Source of the DNA: Desulfogranum mediterraneum DSM 13871
GTDB taxonomy: Bacteria; Desulfobacterota; Desulfobulbia; Desulfobulbales; Desulfobulbaceae
Direction of reading: 5' to 3'
DNA: 64,000 nt
NCBI RefSeq assembly: GCF_000429965.1
Contig: NZ_AUCW01000019.1
Span: forward strand, 62,001 to 126,000
The notes below the pieces were generated by a model that was given only the letters and a program-made list of their open reading frames with translations, was not told the DNA's origin and did not search any database. The position numbers and the translations under genes are program-made. Shown here piece after piece: positions 1 to 7,973 of this stretch (position 1 is its first letter; each line of letters opens with the position of its first letter).

Positions 1-2
1 TC

Positions 3-1031
3 CTGCTTCATCTCAAACACTGGGAAGAGGCAGATCGTCAACTCAATATCCTGCTGGCAAACGGCCCGAACAAGGTCGCCTATCGTGCTGCCCAGGCAAT
101 GATCGCTCTGCATACCGGCAACCTGCAGCAGGCGACCAGTCTCTACGAACAGCTCTACCTAGAGCATCCCCAAGGGGATGCAGGGCTCAAGGCGCTGGAA
201 GGGTTGACCCGATCCCTGCTCGCTCAATCCAGATGGCTGGCAGCCCTACCCCTGGTTGAAGATCTGGTGGGGCATCAGCCAGAGCAGCCGAGCGCCCTTC
301 GTCTGGCCTTTATCACCTATGCACACCTGGACAAACAACAGGCCGCAAGAGAGATTGCGGCCCAGGTCTATAACAACTTTTCCAGGGACCCGGAGGTGCT
401 GGCCCTCTGCGCTCAGCTGGCGGAGCGGCAACAGTTGCCCGGCGCTGCTGCTGGCTACTGGCAGGAGCTGATCGGGGTCGATCCAGTTAATCTGGCTGCC
501 AACCAGGCCCTGGTGGGCTATTACCGTTCCGCCGATAACCCGATGATGGAACTCCGCCACCTGGAGCTGCTGTCTGCCCAGAATCAGCTCAGCTTTGACC
601 AGGCCCTGCGACGAGGCCGACTCTATCTTCTCACCGGCAGAACAGACAGAGCCCTGGAGGTCTGTGATACTCTGTTGGAGCGCTACCCGGAACAAACAGA
701 GGTCGTTATCCTGCGCAGGGAGGTCCTGGTCGTGCTGGCAAGCGATCTGTTGGTCCTGGTCGAAAACAGGGGCAGTGCGCTGCTCTGGGAAGATCTTCTT
801 CAGGTGACGAACCAGCGGCTGGAGATCTATGCCATCATGGCAGAGCTCCTCCGTAATCAGCACAAGATGCATGAACTGGCCGATGTCCTCCTGGCCATGG
901 CTAAAGAGGTTTCGGCCGACGATCCTGTGCTTGAAGAGTTGAAGGACTTGCTCCGGGCACAGGGAAGATATCATGAACTGGGTACGTTACAGGGCAGCAC
1001 ATCCAGCCGGACAGCTGAAGGTCTGAACTAA
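3..1031 (+). CDS. TPR-repeat protein, C-terminal part (5' end outside window)
   Basis: The reading frame is open from base 3, so the Met at 99 is internal and the gene begins upstream of the window. The visible part is all-helical with tetratricopeptide-like units (alternating small and aromatic residues, repeated LYEQLY / LALCAQLAERQQ / LELLSAQNQ type helices). No enzymatic motif is seen. TPR arrays act as protein-binding scaffolds, often in envelope or secretion assemblies, but nothing here names the partner. The frame ends with TAA and is followed by greA on the same strand about 200 bases on. The function is unknown; the repeat class is fairly secure. Confidence 0.75.
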   Translation: MLHLKHWEEADRQLNILLANGPNKVAYRAAQAMIALHTGNLQQATSLYEQLYLEHPQGDAGLKALEGLTRSLLAQSRWLAALPLVEDLVGHQPEQPSALRLAFITYAHLDKQQAAREIAAQVYNNFSRDPEVLALCAQLAERQQLPGAAAGYWQELIGVDPVNLAANQALVGYYRSADNPMMELRHLELLSAQNQLSFDQALRRGRLYLLTGRTDRALEVCDTLLERYPEQTEVVILRREVLVVLASDLLVLVENRGSALLWEDLLQVTNQRLEIYAIMAELLRNQHKMHELADVLLAMAKEVSADDPVLEELKDLLRAQGRYHELGTLQGSTSSRTAEGLN

Positions 1032-1102
1032 AGATAGATTGAAAAATGAGATTCGAATTATTTATCCTGCCCGGGGCAGGGTATGAGCAGTCCTTGGCGA
1101 GA

Positions 1103-1134
1103 GGGGACGACGCCACTTAATGGTGTCAGTCCCC
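1103..1134 (+). terminator. GC-rich hairpin between TPR gene and greA
   Basis: GGGGAC pairs with GTCCCC around an inner GAC/GTC stem and a TTAA loop. It lies about 70 bases after the TPR stop and 100 before greA. There is no T-run after it, so it could be a processing site or greA leader structure rather than an intrinsic terminator. Confidence 0.35.
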
Positions 1135-1234
1135 GATGAAGGCCCTGGGCATAAAAATTGAACCGGGAGGGCGGCAACAGCAGCCTGCTGACTCGGTTTA
1201 TTCATTAAGTATTACCTATGTAGAGGAAGAAGGA

Positions 1235-1720
1235 ATGGTTGAACGGATACCAATGTCCAAAGCAGGAAATCAGCGGTTGCGGGAAGAACTGGAGCAACTG
1301 GAACGAGTTGATCGTTTTGAGGTGGTGAGAGCCATCGAAGTGGCCAGGGAACACGGCGACTTGAAAGAGAACGCAGAGTACCATGCAGCCAAGGAACGGC
1401 AGAGTATGATTGAAGGCCGGATCATGGAACTGAAGGACAAACTGGGCCGGGCAGAGGTCATCGACTGTTCCAAGGTCTCCATTGATCGAGCCGTCTTCGG
1501 TACCGTGATCACCCTCATGGATATGGATAGCGATGAAAGCGTAACCTACCAGTTGCTTGGTCCGGAGGAGGCTGATGTCAAGAAAGGGTCCATCTCGGTA
1601 CTCTCCCCCTTGGGAAGGTCCATGCTCGGCAAGGAGATCGGTGATGAGGTGCGGGCCAAAACCCCAGGTGGAGTGCGCGAGTTTGAGGTAATGGAGATTG
1701 CCAGCGGCACCATCGCCTAG
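1235..1720 (+). CDS. greA: Transcription elongation factor GreA
   Basis: GreA binds the secondary channel of RNA polymerase and stimulates cleavage of backtracked RNA. The 161-residue product has the usual family length. An N-terminal coiled coil (about residues 1-75) carries the conserved acidic tip region 'EHGDLKENAEYHAAKE', and a C-terminal FKBP-like domain follows, with 'VSVLSPLGRSMLGKEIGDEV'-type sequence. The frame extends upstream to 1136, but those residues are unrelated to GreA. The ATG at 1235 has a good purine-rich site (GAGGAAGAAGGA) just before it and yields the canonical N-terminus, so it is chosen. The gene looks monocistronic. Confidence 0.96.
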   Translation: MVERIPMSKAGNQRLREELEQLERVDRFEVVRAIEVAREHGDLKENAEYHAAKERQSMIEGRIMELKDKLGRAEVIDCSKVSIDRAVFGTVITLMDMDSDESVTYQLLGPEEADVKKGSISVLSPLGRSMLGKEIGDEVRAKTPGGVREFEVMEIASGTIA

Positions 1721-1902
1721 GATTGTAACCTTCCGTAGGCCTGGCCTGTTAGAACAGAGTTGAAACCTGTGGTCGTCCTCGGCATGAGATTTCGGCAACA
1801 GGGCTGTGGGGGGGTGTTTATGGCTCGGAGCTGAGCCTAAGTTGCCCTGGATCAAAAGCCTTCATCGGGAGAATTCAAGGCTCGGCTGATCAGTAGCAGG
1901 GT

Positions 1903-1957
1903 AAAAAAGTGCCCCCGCCTTCAGGCAGCGAATAGGGTCTGCCAAAGGCGGGGGCAC
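1903..1957 (-). terminator. Intrinsic terminator of the TetR gene
   Basis: A 13-bp stem (GTGCCCCCGCCTT at 1909-1921 with its complement at 1945-1957) is followed on the minus strand by a run of six T (A-run 1903-1908 on plus). It lies 55 bases past the stop of the minus-strand regulator. Confidence 0.85.
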
Positions 1958-2012
1958 CAGGAATTGGAGGCGGTTGACCCTTAAAGAGGAACAAGCGGTG
2001 AACAGGAAACGG

Positions 2013-2609
2013 CTACTCAGGCTGGCCCATGACTCCCTGTTGAAAGATGGAGGTCAACTGGGCGCTCACCTCCTCCACGGTGAAATCCTGATCTATATCG
2101 TTGCTTGGCCCCCAGATACGGGAGATCTCGTCCAGGGAACCAAAGATGATCTGTTTTGCCAGGTCAGGGACAATATCGTTGCGAAAGACCTTCTTTTCCT
2201 GCCCCTCGATGATGATGGACGAGAGAATGTTCAGGTACTGGCTGAAGTTGTTTTTTCGGTATTCGCGGATGAGCTTGTTGGTTTGGCGAAGTTCAATATG
2301 GATCACTTCTGCCAGGTTTCTATTTTTCTTCATCTCCTCCAGATGTTTGGTGATGAAGATCTCCAGCTTTACCTTGGGATCATCCTCCTTGTTCAGCAAT
2401 AGCGTGATCTGTCCGATCAGTTTTCCTATTTCCTGCTCAAAGACCGAGATGAGAATATCAAACTTATTTTTGAAGTAGAGATATATAGTGCCATCAGCCA
2501 CCTTGGCCTCTTTGGCGATATCTGAGATCCGGGCATTGAAAAAACCTTTTTTGGCAAAGACTTTCGTGGCTGCACGAATAATTTTCCGATGCTTGTCAAT
2601 AGATTTCAT
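2013..2609 (-). CDS. TetR-family regulator, FadR-like (fatty-acid degradation type)
   Basis: The 198-residue product has an N-terminal TetR helix-turn-helix at about residues 10-55 ('FNARISDIAKEAKVADGTIYLYFKNK'). Its C-terminal ligand domain resembles the Bacillus/Thermus FadR type. Known FadR proteins of this type repress beta-oxidation genes and are released by long-chain acyl-CoA. The gene stands alone, with a terminator downstream. A dyad that fits the Bacillus FadR operator pattern lies 34 bases before its start (see 2643-2660), which suggests autoregulation. The ligand is inferred from this resemblance only. The coding strand is AT-richer than the neighbouring genes. Confidence 0.85.
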   Translation of the reverse strand: MKSIDKHRKIIRAATKVFAKKGFFNARISDIAKEAKVADGTIYLYFKNKFDILISVFEQEIGKLIGQITLLLNKEDDPKVKLEIFITKHLEEMKKNRNLAEVIHIELRQTNKLIREYRKNNFSQYLNILSSIIIEGQEKKVFRNDIVPDLAKQIIFGSLDEISRIWGPSNDIDQDFTVEEVSAQLTSIFQQGVMGQPE

Positions 2610-2642
2610 TTATATGTATAAACAGGAAGTTGCTGAGAAAAA

Positions 2643-2660
2643 TGAATGAGCCCTCATTCT
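2643..2660. promoter_or_regulatory. Candidate FadR-type operator
   Basis: TGAATGA-GCCC-TCATTCT is a near-perfect dyad that fits the Bacillus FadR operator form TGAATGA-N4-TCATTCA with one mismatch. It lies 34 bases upstream of the TetR-family gene, where it could control that gene or a rightward transcript. Confidence 0.6.
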
Positions 2661-3047
2661 GAGCCTAACAGCATCCATGCTATAGTGTCAAGAAAAATGC
2701 CGGAAGATCCCGTTGAAAAAGGGGGTCTGGCCTCCAGGGCAGAGCAGGGTCTTGGCAAAGCTTTATATTTTTACTGGACGTATGTGGTAACTTTTTATTA
2801 CTAATGGGGAAAAATGGCTGAACGCCATGTTTTTCCGCTGTTGACCGGCCACTGGTCGAGCTGATCAATTCCCGCGTCTCCTGATCAGCAATCCGGACGG
2901 TGTCTTCCAGGTACGGGAAAGCCCTGTCTCTAGCTCAACCATATGGGGGCATCTGAGCTCAGGGGGTGCATGGACGAAATACACCGTTGCAATCATTGGA
3001 TTGAGAAGACGCTATTAACACACCTTATCTGTAGGGGAGAGTAACGA
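2661..3047. other. Intergenic region upstream of the purD-purE fusion
   Basis: No convincing gene is seen. The short minus-strand frame at 2680-2868 has no domain and no ribosome binding site. The region should hold the rightward promoter for the purine gene; an AGGGGAGAG ribosome site lies just before 3048. No riboswitch was recognised. Confidence 0.4.
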
Positions 3048-4820
3048 ATGAAAATTTTGGTAATCGGTAGTGGTGGTCGAGAACACGCCATGGTCTGGAA
3101 GTTGAAGCAGTCACCCCGGGTGAGTACGATCTACTGTGCCCCTGGTAATGCCGGTATCGCCAAAATGGCGACCTGTCTTGATATCGCTGCAGATGATATC
3201 GAACAGCTGGTTGCCTTCGCAGAAAAGGAAGCCGTGGATCTGACCGTCGTCGGCCCAGAAGACCCTCTGACCCTTGGTATCGTCGATCTGTTTGAAGAGA
3301 AGGGGTTGCGTATTTTCGGCCCTGGCAGGGGAGCTGCCGAGTTGGAGGCCAGCAAGGCCTTTTCTAAAGATTTCTTAAAGAAATACAATATCCCCAGTGC
3401 CTCCTACAAGGTGTTCAGTAAGGCGGGGCAGGCCAAGAAGTATATCGACAAAATCGGGGCGCCCTGTGTGGTCAAGGCCGATGGTCTGGCTGCAGGTAAA
3501 GGGGTGATCATTGCCGAAACCACTGCCAAGGCCAAGCAATCGGTGGATGCGATCATGAAGGATAAGCTCTTCGGGCGGGCCGGCAACCGGGTCGTGGTGG
3601 AGGCCTTTCTTCGTGGGGAAGAGGCCTCGTTTATTGCCTTCACCGATGGTAAAACCGTGCTGCCCCTGCCTTCGTCACAGGATCACAAGGCGGCCTTTGA
3701 AGGAGACAAGGGGCCGAATACCGGAGGCATGGGCGCCTACTCGCCTGCTCCCATCCTGGATGATCATATGACCATGCGGGTGATGAATGAGATCATGCTG
3801 CCCACCGTACGTGGTATGGCGGAAGAGGGACGGCCCTACAGGGGGATGCTCTACGCCGGTTTGATGATCGAGGGCAAGGAGATCAATGTCCTGGAATTTA
3901 ACTGTCGCTTTGGCGATCCTGAGTGTCAACCCCTGTTGATGCGCCTCAAGAGTGATTTGGTTGAGGTGATGGAGCACTGCATCGATGGCACCCTGGCTGA
4001 GATTGAACTGGATATCGACCCCAGACCTACGGTCTGTGTGGTCATGGCCTCAGAGGGGTATCCCGGGAGTTACACCACAGGTAAGGCCATCACCGGCCTG
4101 ATCAAAAGTTCAAAGATTCGCGATGTCGAAGTCTTTCATGCCGGTACGACGCTGGCCAACAGGCGTACGGTAACCAACGGGGGGCGGGTCTTGGGGGTCA
4201 CCGCCATTGGCCAGAATATTGAAAAGGCCATTGACCTGGCCTACCAGGCTGTCGATGAAATCCAGTGGTCTGGAGCCTATTACAGGCGAGATATCGGCCA
4301 TAAGGCCCTGCGAAGATTGCGCCAGAATGAGGGCCCTTCTGTTGGTATTCTGATGGGGAGTGACTCGGATCTGCCGGTGATGGAGGCCGCGGTCGAGGTC
4401 TTGAAATCCTTTGAGATCAGCTGTGAGGTGCGGATCGCCTCTGCCCACAGAACGCCGGCCATGGCCATGGAGTACGCCCAGACTGCCCAGGAACGAGGAT
4501 TGAAACTGATCATCGCCGGCGCTGGAATGGCTGCCCACCTCGCCGGGGTCCTGGCCGCCCATACCACCCTGCCCGTTATCGGGGTGCCCCTGGATGCCTC
4601 CCCCTTAAACGGAATGGATGCCCTGCTGGCCACAGTCCAGATGCCTCCCGGTATTCCGGTGGCCACCATGGGCATAGGTAAGGCAGGAGCGAAAAATGCC
4701 GGGGTCCTGGCCGCGCGCATCCTCGGGGTCAGCGATGAGAGGATCCGGGCCAAGTTGGAACAGTATGCCCGGGATATGGAAGCCCAGGTGATGGAAAAAA
4801 ATCGCCAGATCAGGGTGTGA
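3048..4820 (+). CDS. purD: PurD-PurE fusion: phosphoribosylamine-glycine ligase / N5-CAIR mutase
   Basis: A 590-residue fusion of two purine-pathway enzymes. Residues 1 to about 425 are a complete PurD (GAR synthetase): 'VIGSGGREHA' start, ATP-grasp 'VVKADGLAAGKGV', 'NTGGMGAYSP' and 'EFNCRFGDPE'. Residues from about 432 to 590 are a full class I-type PurE ('GILMGSDSDLPVM', 'ASAHRTP', 'AGAGMAAHLAGVLA', 'LNGMDALLATVQMPPGIPVATM'). Class I PurE rearranges N5-CAIR, made by PurK, to CAIR; no purK lies in the window. The start ATG has AGGGGAGAG before it. The last bases overlap the following tsaC gene, so the two are translationally coupled. PurD and PurE act at non-adjacent steps, which makes the fusion unusual. 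Confidence 0.95.
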   Translation: MKILVIGSGGREHAMVWKLKQSPRVSTIYCAPGNAGIAKMATCLDIAADDIEQLVAFAEKEAVDLTVVGPEDPLTLGIVDLFEEKGLRIFGPGRGAAELEASKAFSKDFLKKYNIPSASYKVFSKAGQAKKYIDKIGAPCVVKADGLAAGKGVIIAETTAKAKQSVDAIMKDKLFGRAGNRVVVEAFLRGEEASFIAFTDGKTVLPLPSSQDHKAAFEGDKGPNTGGMGAYSPAPILDDHMTMRVMNEIMLPTVRGMAEEGRPYRGMLYAGLMIEGKEINVLEFNCRFGDPECQPLLMRLKSDLVEVMEHCIDGTLAEIELDIDPRPTVCVVMASEGYPGSYTTGKAITGLIKSSKIRDVEVFHAGTTLANRRTVTNGGRVLGVTAIGQNIEKAIDLAYQAVDEIQWSGAYYRRDIGHKALRRLRQNEGPSVGILMGSDSDLPVMEAAVEVLKSFEISCEVRIASAHRTPAMAMEYAQTAQERGLKLIIAGAGMAAHLAGVLAAHTTLPVIGVPLDASPLNGMDALLATVQMPPGIPVATMGIGKAGAKNAGVLAARILGVSDERIRAKLEQYARDMEAQVMEKNRQIRV

Positions 4821-5449
4821 AGGAGCTGCTCAAGGTCAATCCCGCGGCCATTGGCCGGGCTGTAGCGGTCTTACGAGACGGTGGGCTGGTGGCCTATCCC
4901 ACGGAAACCTACTACGGCCTTGGGGCTGATCCTTTTAATCAAGCAGCCCTGGATAAACTCTATCGGCTGAAAAATCGGGACCAACAGCTGCCCATCCTGG
5001 TGGTCGTTGCCGGCAGCATGGCCTGTCAGCGGTTGACGGAAGGCCCTCTGCCGGCCGATTTTCACCGTCTGGCTGCCAGGTTTTGGCCCGGCCCGCTTAC
5101 CCTGGTCTGTACGGCCCACCGCCAACTGCCCCAGACACTCACCGGCTCCACCGGCACCATCGGGATGCGTCACTCCTCACATCCGGTTGCTCAGCAGCTG
5201 ACCGAGGCCTTTGGCGGGCCTGTCACGGCCACCAGCGCGAACATTTCCGGGCTGCCTGCGGCCACCACGGCCCAGCAGGTAGCGGCGGTGTTCAGCCAAG
5301 GACTTGACCTGATTCTGGATGGCGGGCCCACGCCCGGGCTCAAGGGGTCGACTCTTATAGGCTGCGGCCATGAGCGGCTGGAGTACCTCCGCGAAGGAGT
5401 GATTCCCTTTGCAACCATTGACAAGGCAATGCAGGAAGATAAGCCTTAA
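4817..5449 (+). CDS. tsaC: L-threonylcarbamoyladenylate synthase (TsaC/Sua5/YrdC family)
   Basis: Makes threonylcarbamoyl-AMP from threonine, bicarbonate and ATP, the first step of t6A37 tRNA modification. The 210 residues show the YrdC fold signatures: 'VAYPTETYYGLGADP' near the N-terminus, 'RFWPGPLTLV' and 'VTATSANISG' mid-protein. The C-terminal Sua5 domain is absent, so the length fits TsaC rather than Sua5. The GTG start at 4817 overlaps the purD-purE stop by four bases (GTGA), indicating coupling. The Hpt gene follows after 14 bases. Confidence 0.9.
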   Translation: MKELLKVNPAAIGRAVAVLRDGGLVAYPTETYYGLGADPFNQAALDKLYRLKNRDQQLPILVVVAGSMACQRLTEGPLPADFHRLAARFWPGPLTLVCTAHRQLPQTLTGSTGTIGMRHSSHPVAQQLTEAFGGPVTATSANISGLPAATTAQQVAAVFSQGLDLILDGGPTPGLKGSTLIGCGHERLEYLREGVIPFATIDKAMQEDKP

Positions 5450-5463
5450 ACCTAAGGAAAAAT

Positions 5464-5793
5464 ATGACAAGCGTATCGTTACAGTGGAACAGGGACTTTG
5501 CCCTGGAGCAGACCGCAGGTGATGAGGAACTATTGGCAGAGTTGATCACCCTTTTTCAGGATTCTGCGCAGTCGGACTTTCAGCAGCTGCAGGAGGCTGT
5601 AACCGCTGGTGACAGCGATCAGGTCATTGCAGCTGCTCACAGTCTCAAGGGAGCTTCAGCCAGCCTGGGGATCGAGGGAATCAGGGCCCTGGCCATGGAG
5701 ATCGAGGAAGGGGTCCGGGGCGGACAGAGTGAGGTGGATCAGGCCAAGCTTGCGGCCATGGGAACCTTAATCAAAGAACTGCAAGGCTTGTAA
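5464..5793 (+). CDS. Stand-alone Hpt (histidine phosphotransfer) protein
   Basis: A 109-residue helical protein with one Hpt domain. The phosphoacceptor is His59 in 'AAAHSLKGASASLG', the standard HxLKG signature. Such proteins pass phosphate from hybrid kinases to response regulators in the cytoplasm. A CTAAGGAAAAAT site precedes the ATG, 14 bases after tsaC. The partner is unknown; hybrid kinases lie further on in the window (17.3-20.1 kb), but pairing them is speculative. Confidence 0.85.
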   Translation: MTSVSLQWNRDFALEQTAGDEELLAELITLFQDSAQSDFQQLQEAVTAGDSDQVIAAAHSLKGASASLGIEGIRALAMEIEEGVRGGQSEVDQAKLAAMGTLIKELQGL

Positions 5794-5842
5794 TCCCAGC
5801 TCACGGGGCTGGGCTGCTGAAAAGCGAGCGAGACTCCCGACA

Positions 5843-5875
5843 GCCGGCCCCGGGTGGTTGTACCCCAGGGCCGGC
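5843..5875. terminator. Hairpin between convergent hpt and rhodanese genes
   Basis: GCCGGCCC pairs with GGGCCGGC, and an inner GGGT/ACCC extends the stem. It lies between two converging genes, so it may terminate both. T-runs are weak on either side. Confidence 0.5.
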
Positions 5876-5884
5876 AGGGCGCTC

Positions 5885-7207
5885 TTATGGTTTGATGATC
5901 TCGCAATCACAGTCAGCATCCGCGATGTTGAGCAGGAGAAACTTGGCGTTATAGCCATTCTTGATCAGCTCACGGTAGGCCATGTCGGCCCGAGCGCCGG
6001 TGGCACAGTGGACATAGACCTTCTTGTCCTTGGGGATCTCACTCATCCGGCTGGGGATCTCATCCAGAGGGATGTTGATCGTATTTTTGAAGATGCCCAG
6101 TTCTGCGACCTCTTCCTTGGTCCTGGCATCAACGATGACCGCCTCCCGGTCTTCCCCGGAGGCTGCCTTGCGGAAGTCAGCAAGGGTGACCTCGCCCTTG
6201 CCCAGTTGACGGACCCAGCGGATCTCGGTGTTGAAGATCGGCCCTTTTTCAACGGGTTCACCCGAGGCGACCCAGCCCGCGAATCCGCCCTCAACCAGGG
6301 AGAGATATTTAAAGCCATCCTCGCGCATTTCTTCCACAGCGTCCATCACCTCTGCCTCTCCATAGAGGATGACCGGAGCGTTGCGGGGGATATCATCCAG
6401 GCGATCATCCAACTGATCGTAGGGGATGGAGTAGGCACCCTTGATGCGCCCGGCTACGGCATCGGTACTGGGGCGGATATCCACCAGGACAACATTGCCT
6501 TTTTTTATAAAGTCATGGTTCGCATAGGTGGGCAGGTTTGCCTTGGACCAGGCAGGCTCGCCGTCCAGATAGACCCGGATGTTGGTATAGCCAAATTTCT
6601 TCGCCAGACCGGCGGAGGTAGTTGACATGCCTCATGTAGGGCCTCCACAGTAGAAGATGAGGAGTCTATCCCTGTCCGCAGGCAGCAGTGCCGCCTTCTT
6701 TTTCTTGAGCAGGGGAACCGGGATGGAAACAGCTCCAGGGAGGTGGGCCTGACCGTAGCGACGGGCAGGCCTGGAGTCTACCAGATAGAGTTCCTGCTGC
6801 TCGTCCACCAGGGCCTGCAGTTCCCTGGTCTTGATCTCTGTGACCCCTTGCGGCAGCTTGGCAAGCTTAGGCTTGATCGAGGTGGCAACGGTTTCTCCCT
6901 TGCGTTGTTCATAGGTTATGATAGCGGCATGCCCCTTGGCCACATGCTCCATCCCCTTGGTCTGCTCGTCAAACTTGACCATCATGACCTTGGCCTGCTT
7001 GCCCTTGCCGACCTCGATGGAGATGGTCTTGGCCTTGTTGGATTTGCCGACAATCTTGCCCTTATAGAGTTGGGCTGATTTCTTCTGGGTTTCGGTCGGT
7101 CCCCCGGCCTTGATCGCCTGGTCCGCACCCTGGTTACCTGCGCAGCCAAAACTGATCAGGCCTACCATGAGTAGCATTGGTACAAATTTACGCATCGTTT
7201 TTTGCAC
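5885..7207 (-). CDS. Triple-rhodanese lipoprotein, probable selenoprotein (Sec at in-frame TGA 6634-6632)
   Basis: Read through the TGA at 6634-6632, this is one 440-residue protein; read conventionally it splits into 191- and 247-residue pieces in the same frame. Residues 1-22 form a signal peptide with a lipobox-like 'ISFGC'. A basic region of about 100 residues follows, then three rhodanese domains. Domain 1 (about 127-235) is interrupted by the TGA in its active loop, giving Cys187-GGPT-Sec192 in 'FYCGGPT(U)GMSTTSAGLAKKFGY'; both sides are needed for one domain. Domain 2 (about 230-320) lacks a catalytic Cys. Domain 3 (about 340-430) has Cys401 in 'VHCATGARA'. Rhodanese-like selenoproteins are known in deltaproteobacteria, and a SECIS-like hairpin follows the TGA. 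Sulfur transfer or selenium chemistry in the cell envelope is inferred. The alternative is a nonsense-mutated pseudogene. Confidence 0.82.
6599..6617 (-). promoter_or_regulatory. SECIS-like hairpin after the in-frame TGA
   Basis: On the minus strand CTCCGCC-GGTCT-GGCGAAG folds into a stem of six pairs with one mismatch and a GGTCT loop. The loop starts 21 bases after the TGA. Bacterial SECIS elements lie immediately 3' of UGA with an apical loop that begins in G; the E. coli fdhF loop also contains GGUCU. The position and loop both fit. Confidence 0.7.
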
Positions 7208-7973
7208 GCTCTTCCTCCTGTGGTTATGGATTCGATCTTGATTCGATCTTGCCGTGTCCTCTTATCCGGTTGGTCGCCTTGACCAAGCAGGTCAACCTGG
7301 TTGGCAGACCCGGACACCATCCTGGCTCCGAACACCTTAGCGAACACGGTCGATTAGCTGTTCCAGTGTGGTAGCACATTCCATACCGAAAACCGCGAGG
7401 GTAGAAATAAATGGCTGAGCCTCCTGGGGCTGACAGGGCCGGGATGATGAGGCCGGCTGCCGTCGCCCTGGAGAGTTCTGCTCAGCAGGAACGAGCCTTG
7501 CTGCAATCCTGGCCCCCTGTCGGCAAAAGGATCACCTCTGTGGCTCCCTCTAGAAAAGGGTATCATATCCGCTTGCTGCTCTTCAAGGAATTGGCTTACG
7601 GGAGTGCCTGCTCAGCCGGCAGGCGTCTCTCTCCCAGCTCACCCCGGGAGCAGCCGCTCAAGGGGTGCAAAAATACTGGACCAGGCAAGGCCTCCCAGGG
7701 GAGGCTTGCGCTGCAGTAGAGGAGCCGCCGATAGGGGGAGGGAAATCGGCAGCCCAGGCCAAGGTTTGGTGGAGAGATTGTTTCTTTCCGGTTGGATATG
7801 TCCCCAAAATAAGGTGTCTTCAGGAGGCTCGCGCTTTGCAGGCCGAGGAAGGCGCCGCTGAGCTGCGGGTAGGCTGCGAAAGATATGAGCGGTGGTCTGG
7901 AGGAGTGTCCATTATTTTGCACCGGTTGAACCGGTCCCCCGCTTCCACGGCAGGAGAGGCATTGAGAAGATCG
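7208..7973. other. Long intergenic region between rhodanese and kinase genes
   Basis: This 766-base region separates divergent genes and should contain both promoters. A frame in phase with the kinase runs back to 7665, but its residues are compositionally odd and lie before the membrane anchor, so I do not count it as coding. A loosely repeated motif (GAGGCT..GCGCT..GCAG..GAGG) occurs near 7700 and 7829. No RNA family was recognised. Confidence 0.35.

Noticed and set aside
1035-1060. Fifth copy of the dispersed repeat after the TPR gene
   Set aside because: Only TTGAAAAATGAGATT matches; the rest of the element and its inverted end are missing.
5858-6625. Long plus-strand frame over the rhodanese gene
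   Set aside because: It is an antisense shadow of a well-supported gene, without motifs of its own; the same holds for other long antisense frames such as 38544-40241 and 49682-50845.
6632-7207. Two separate rhodanese genes or a frameshifted pseudogene
   Set aside because: The two pieces share one frame with only TGA between them, no frameshift is needed, and neither piece is a complete rhodanese at the junction. A SECIS-like hairpin makes readthrough the better reading.
7665-7973. N-terminal extension of the histidine kinase back to 7665
   Set aside because: The extra 103 residues look compositionally random and precede the natural membrane anchor; a better start exists at 7974.
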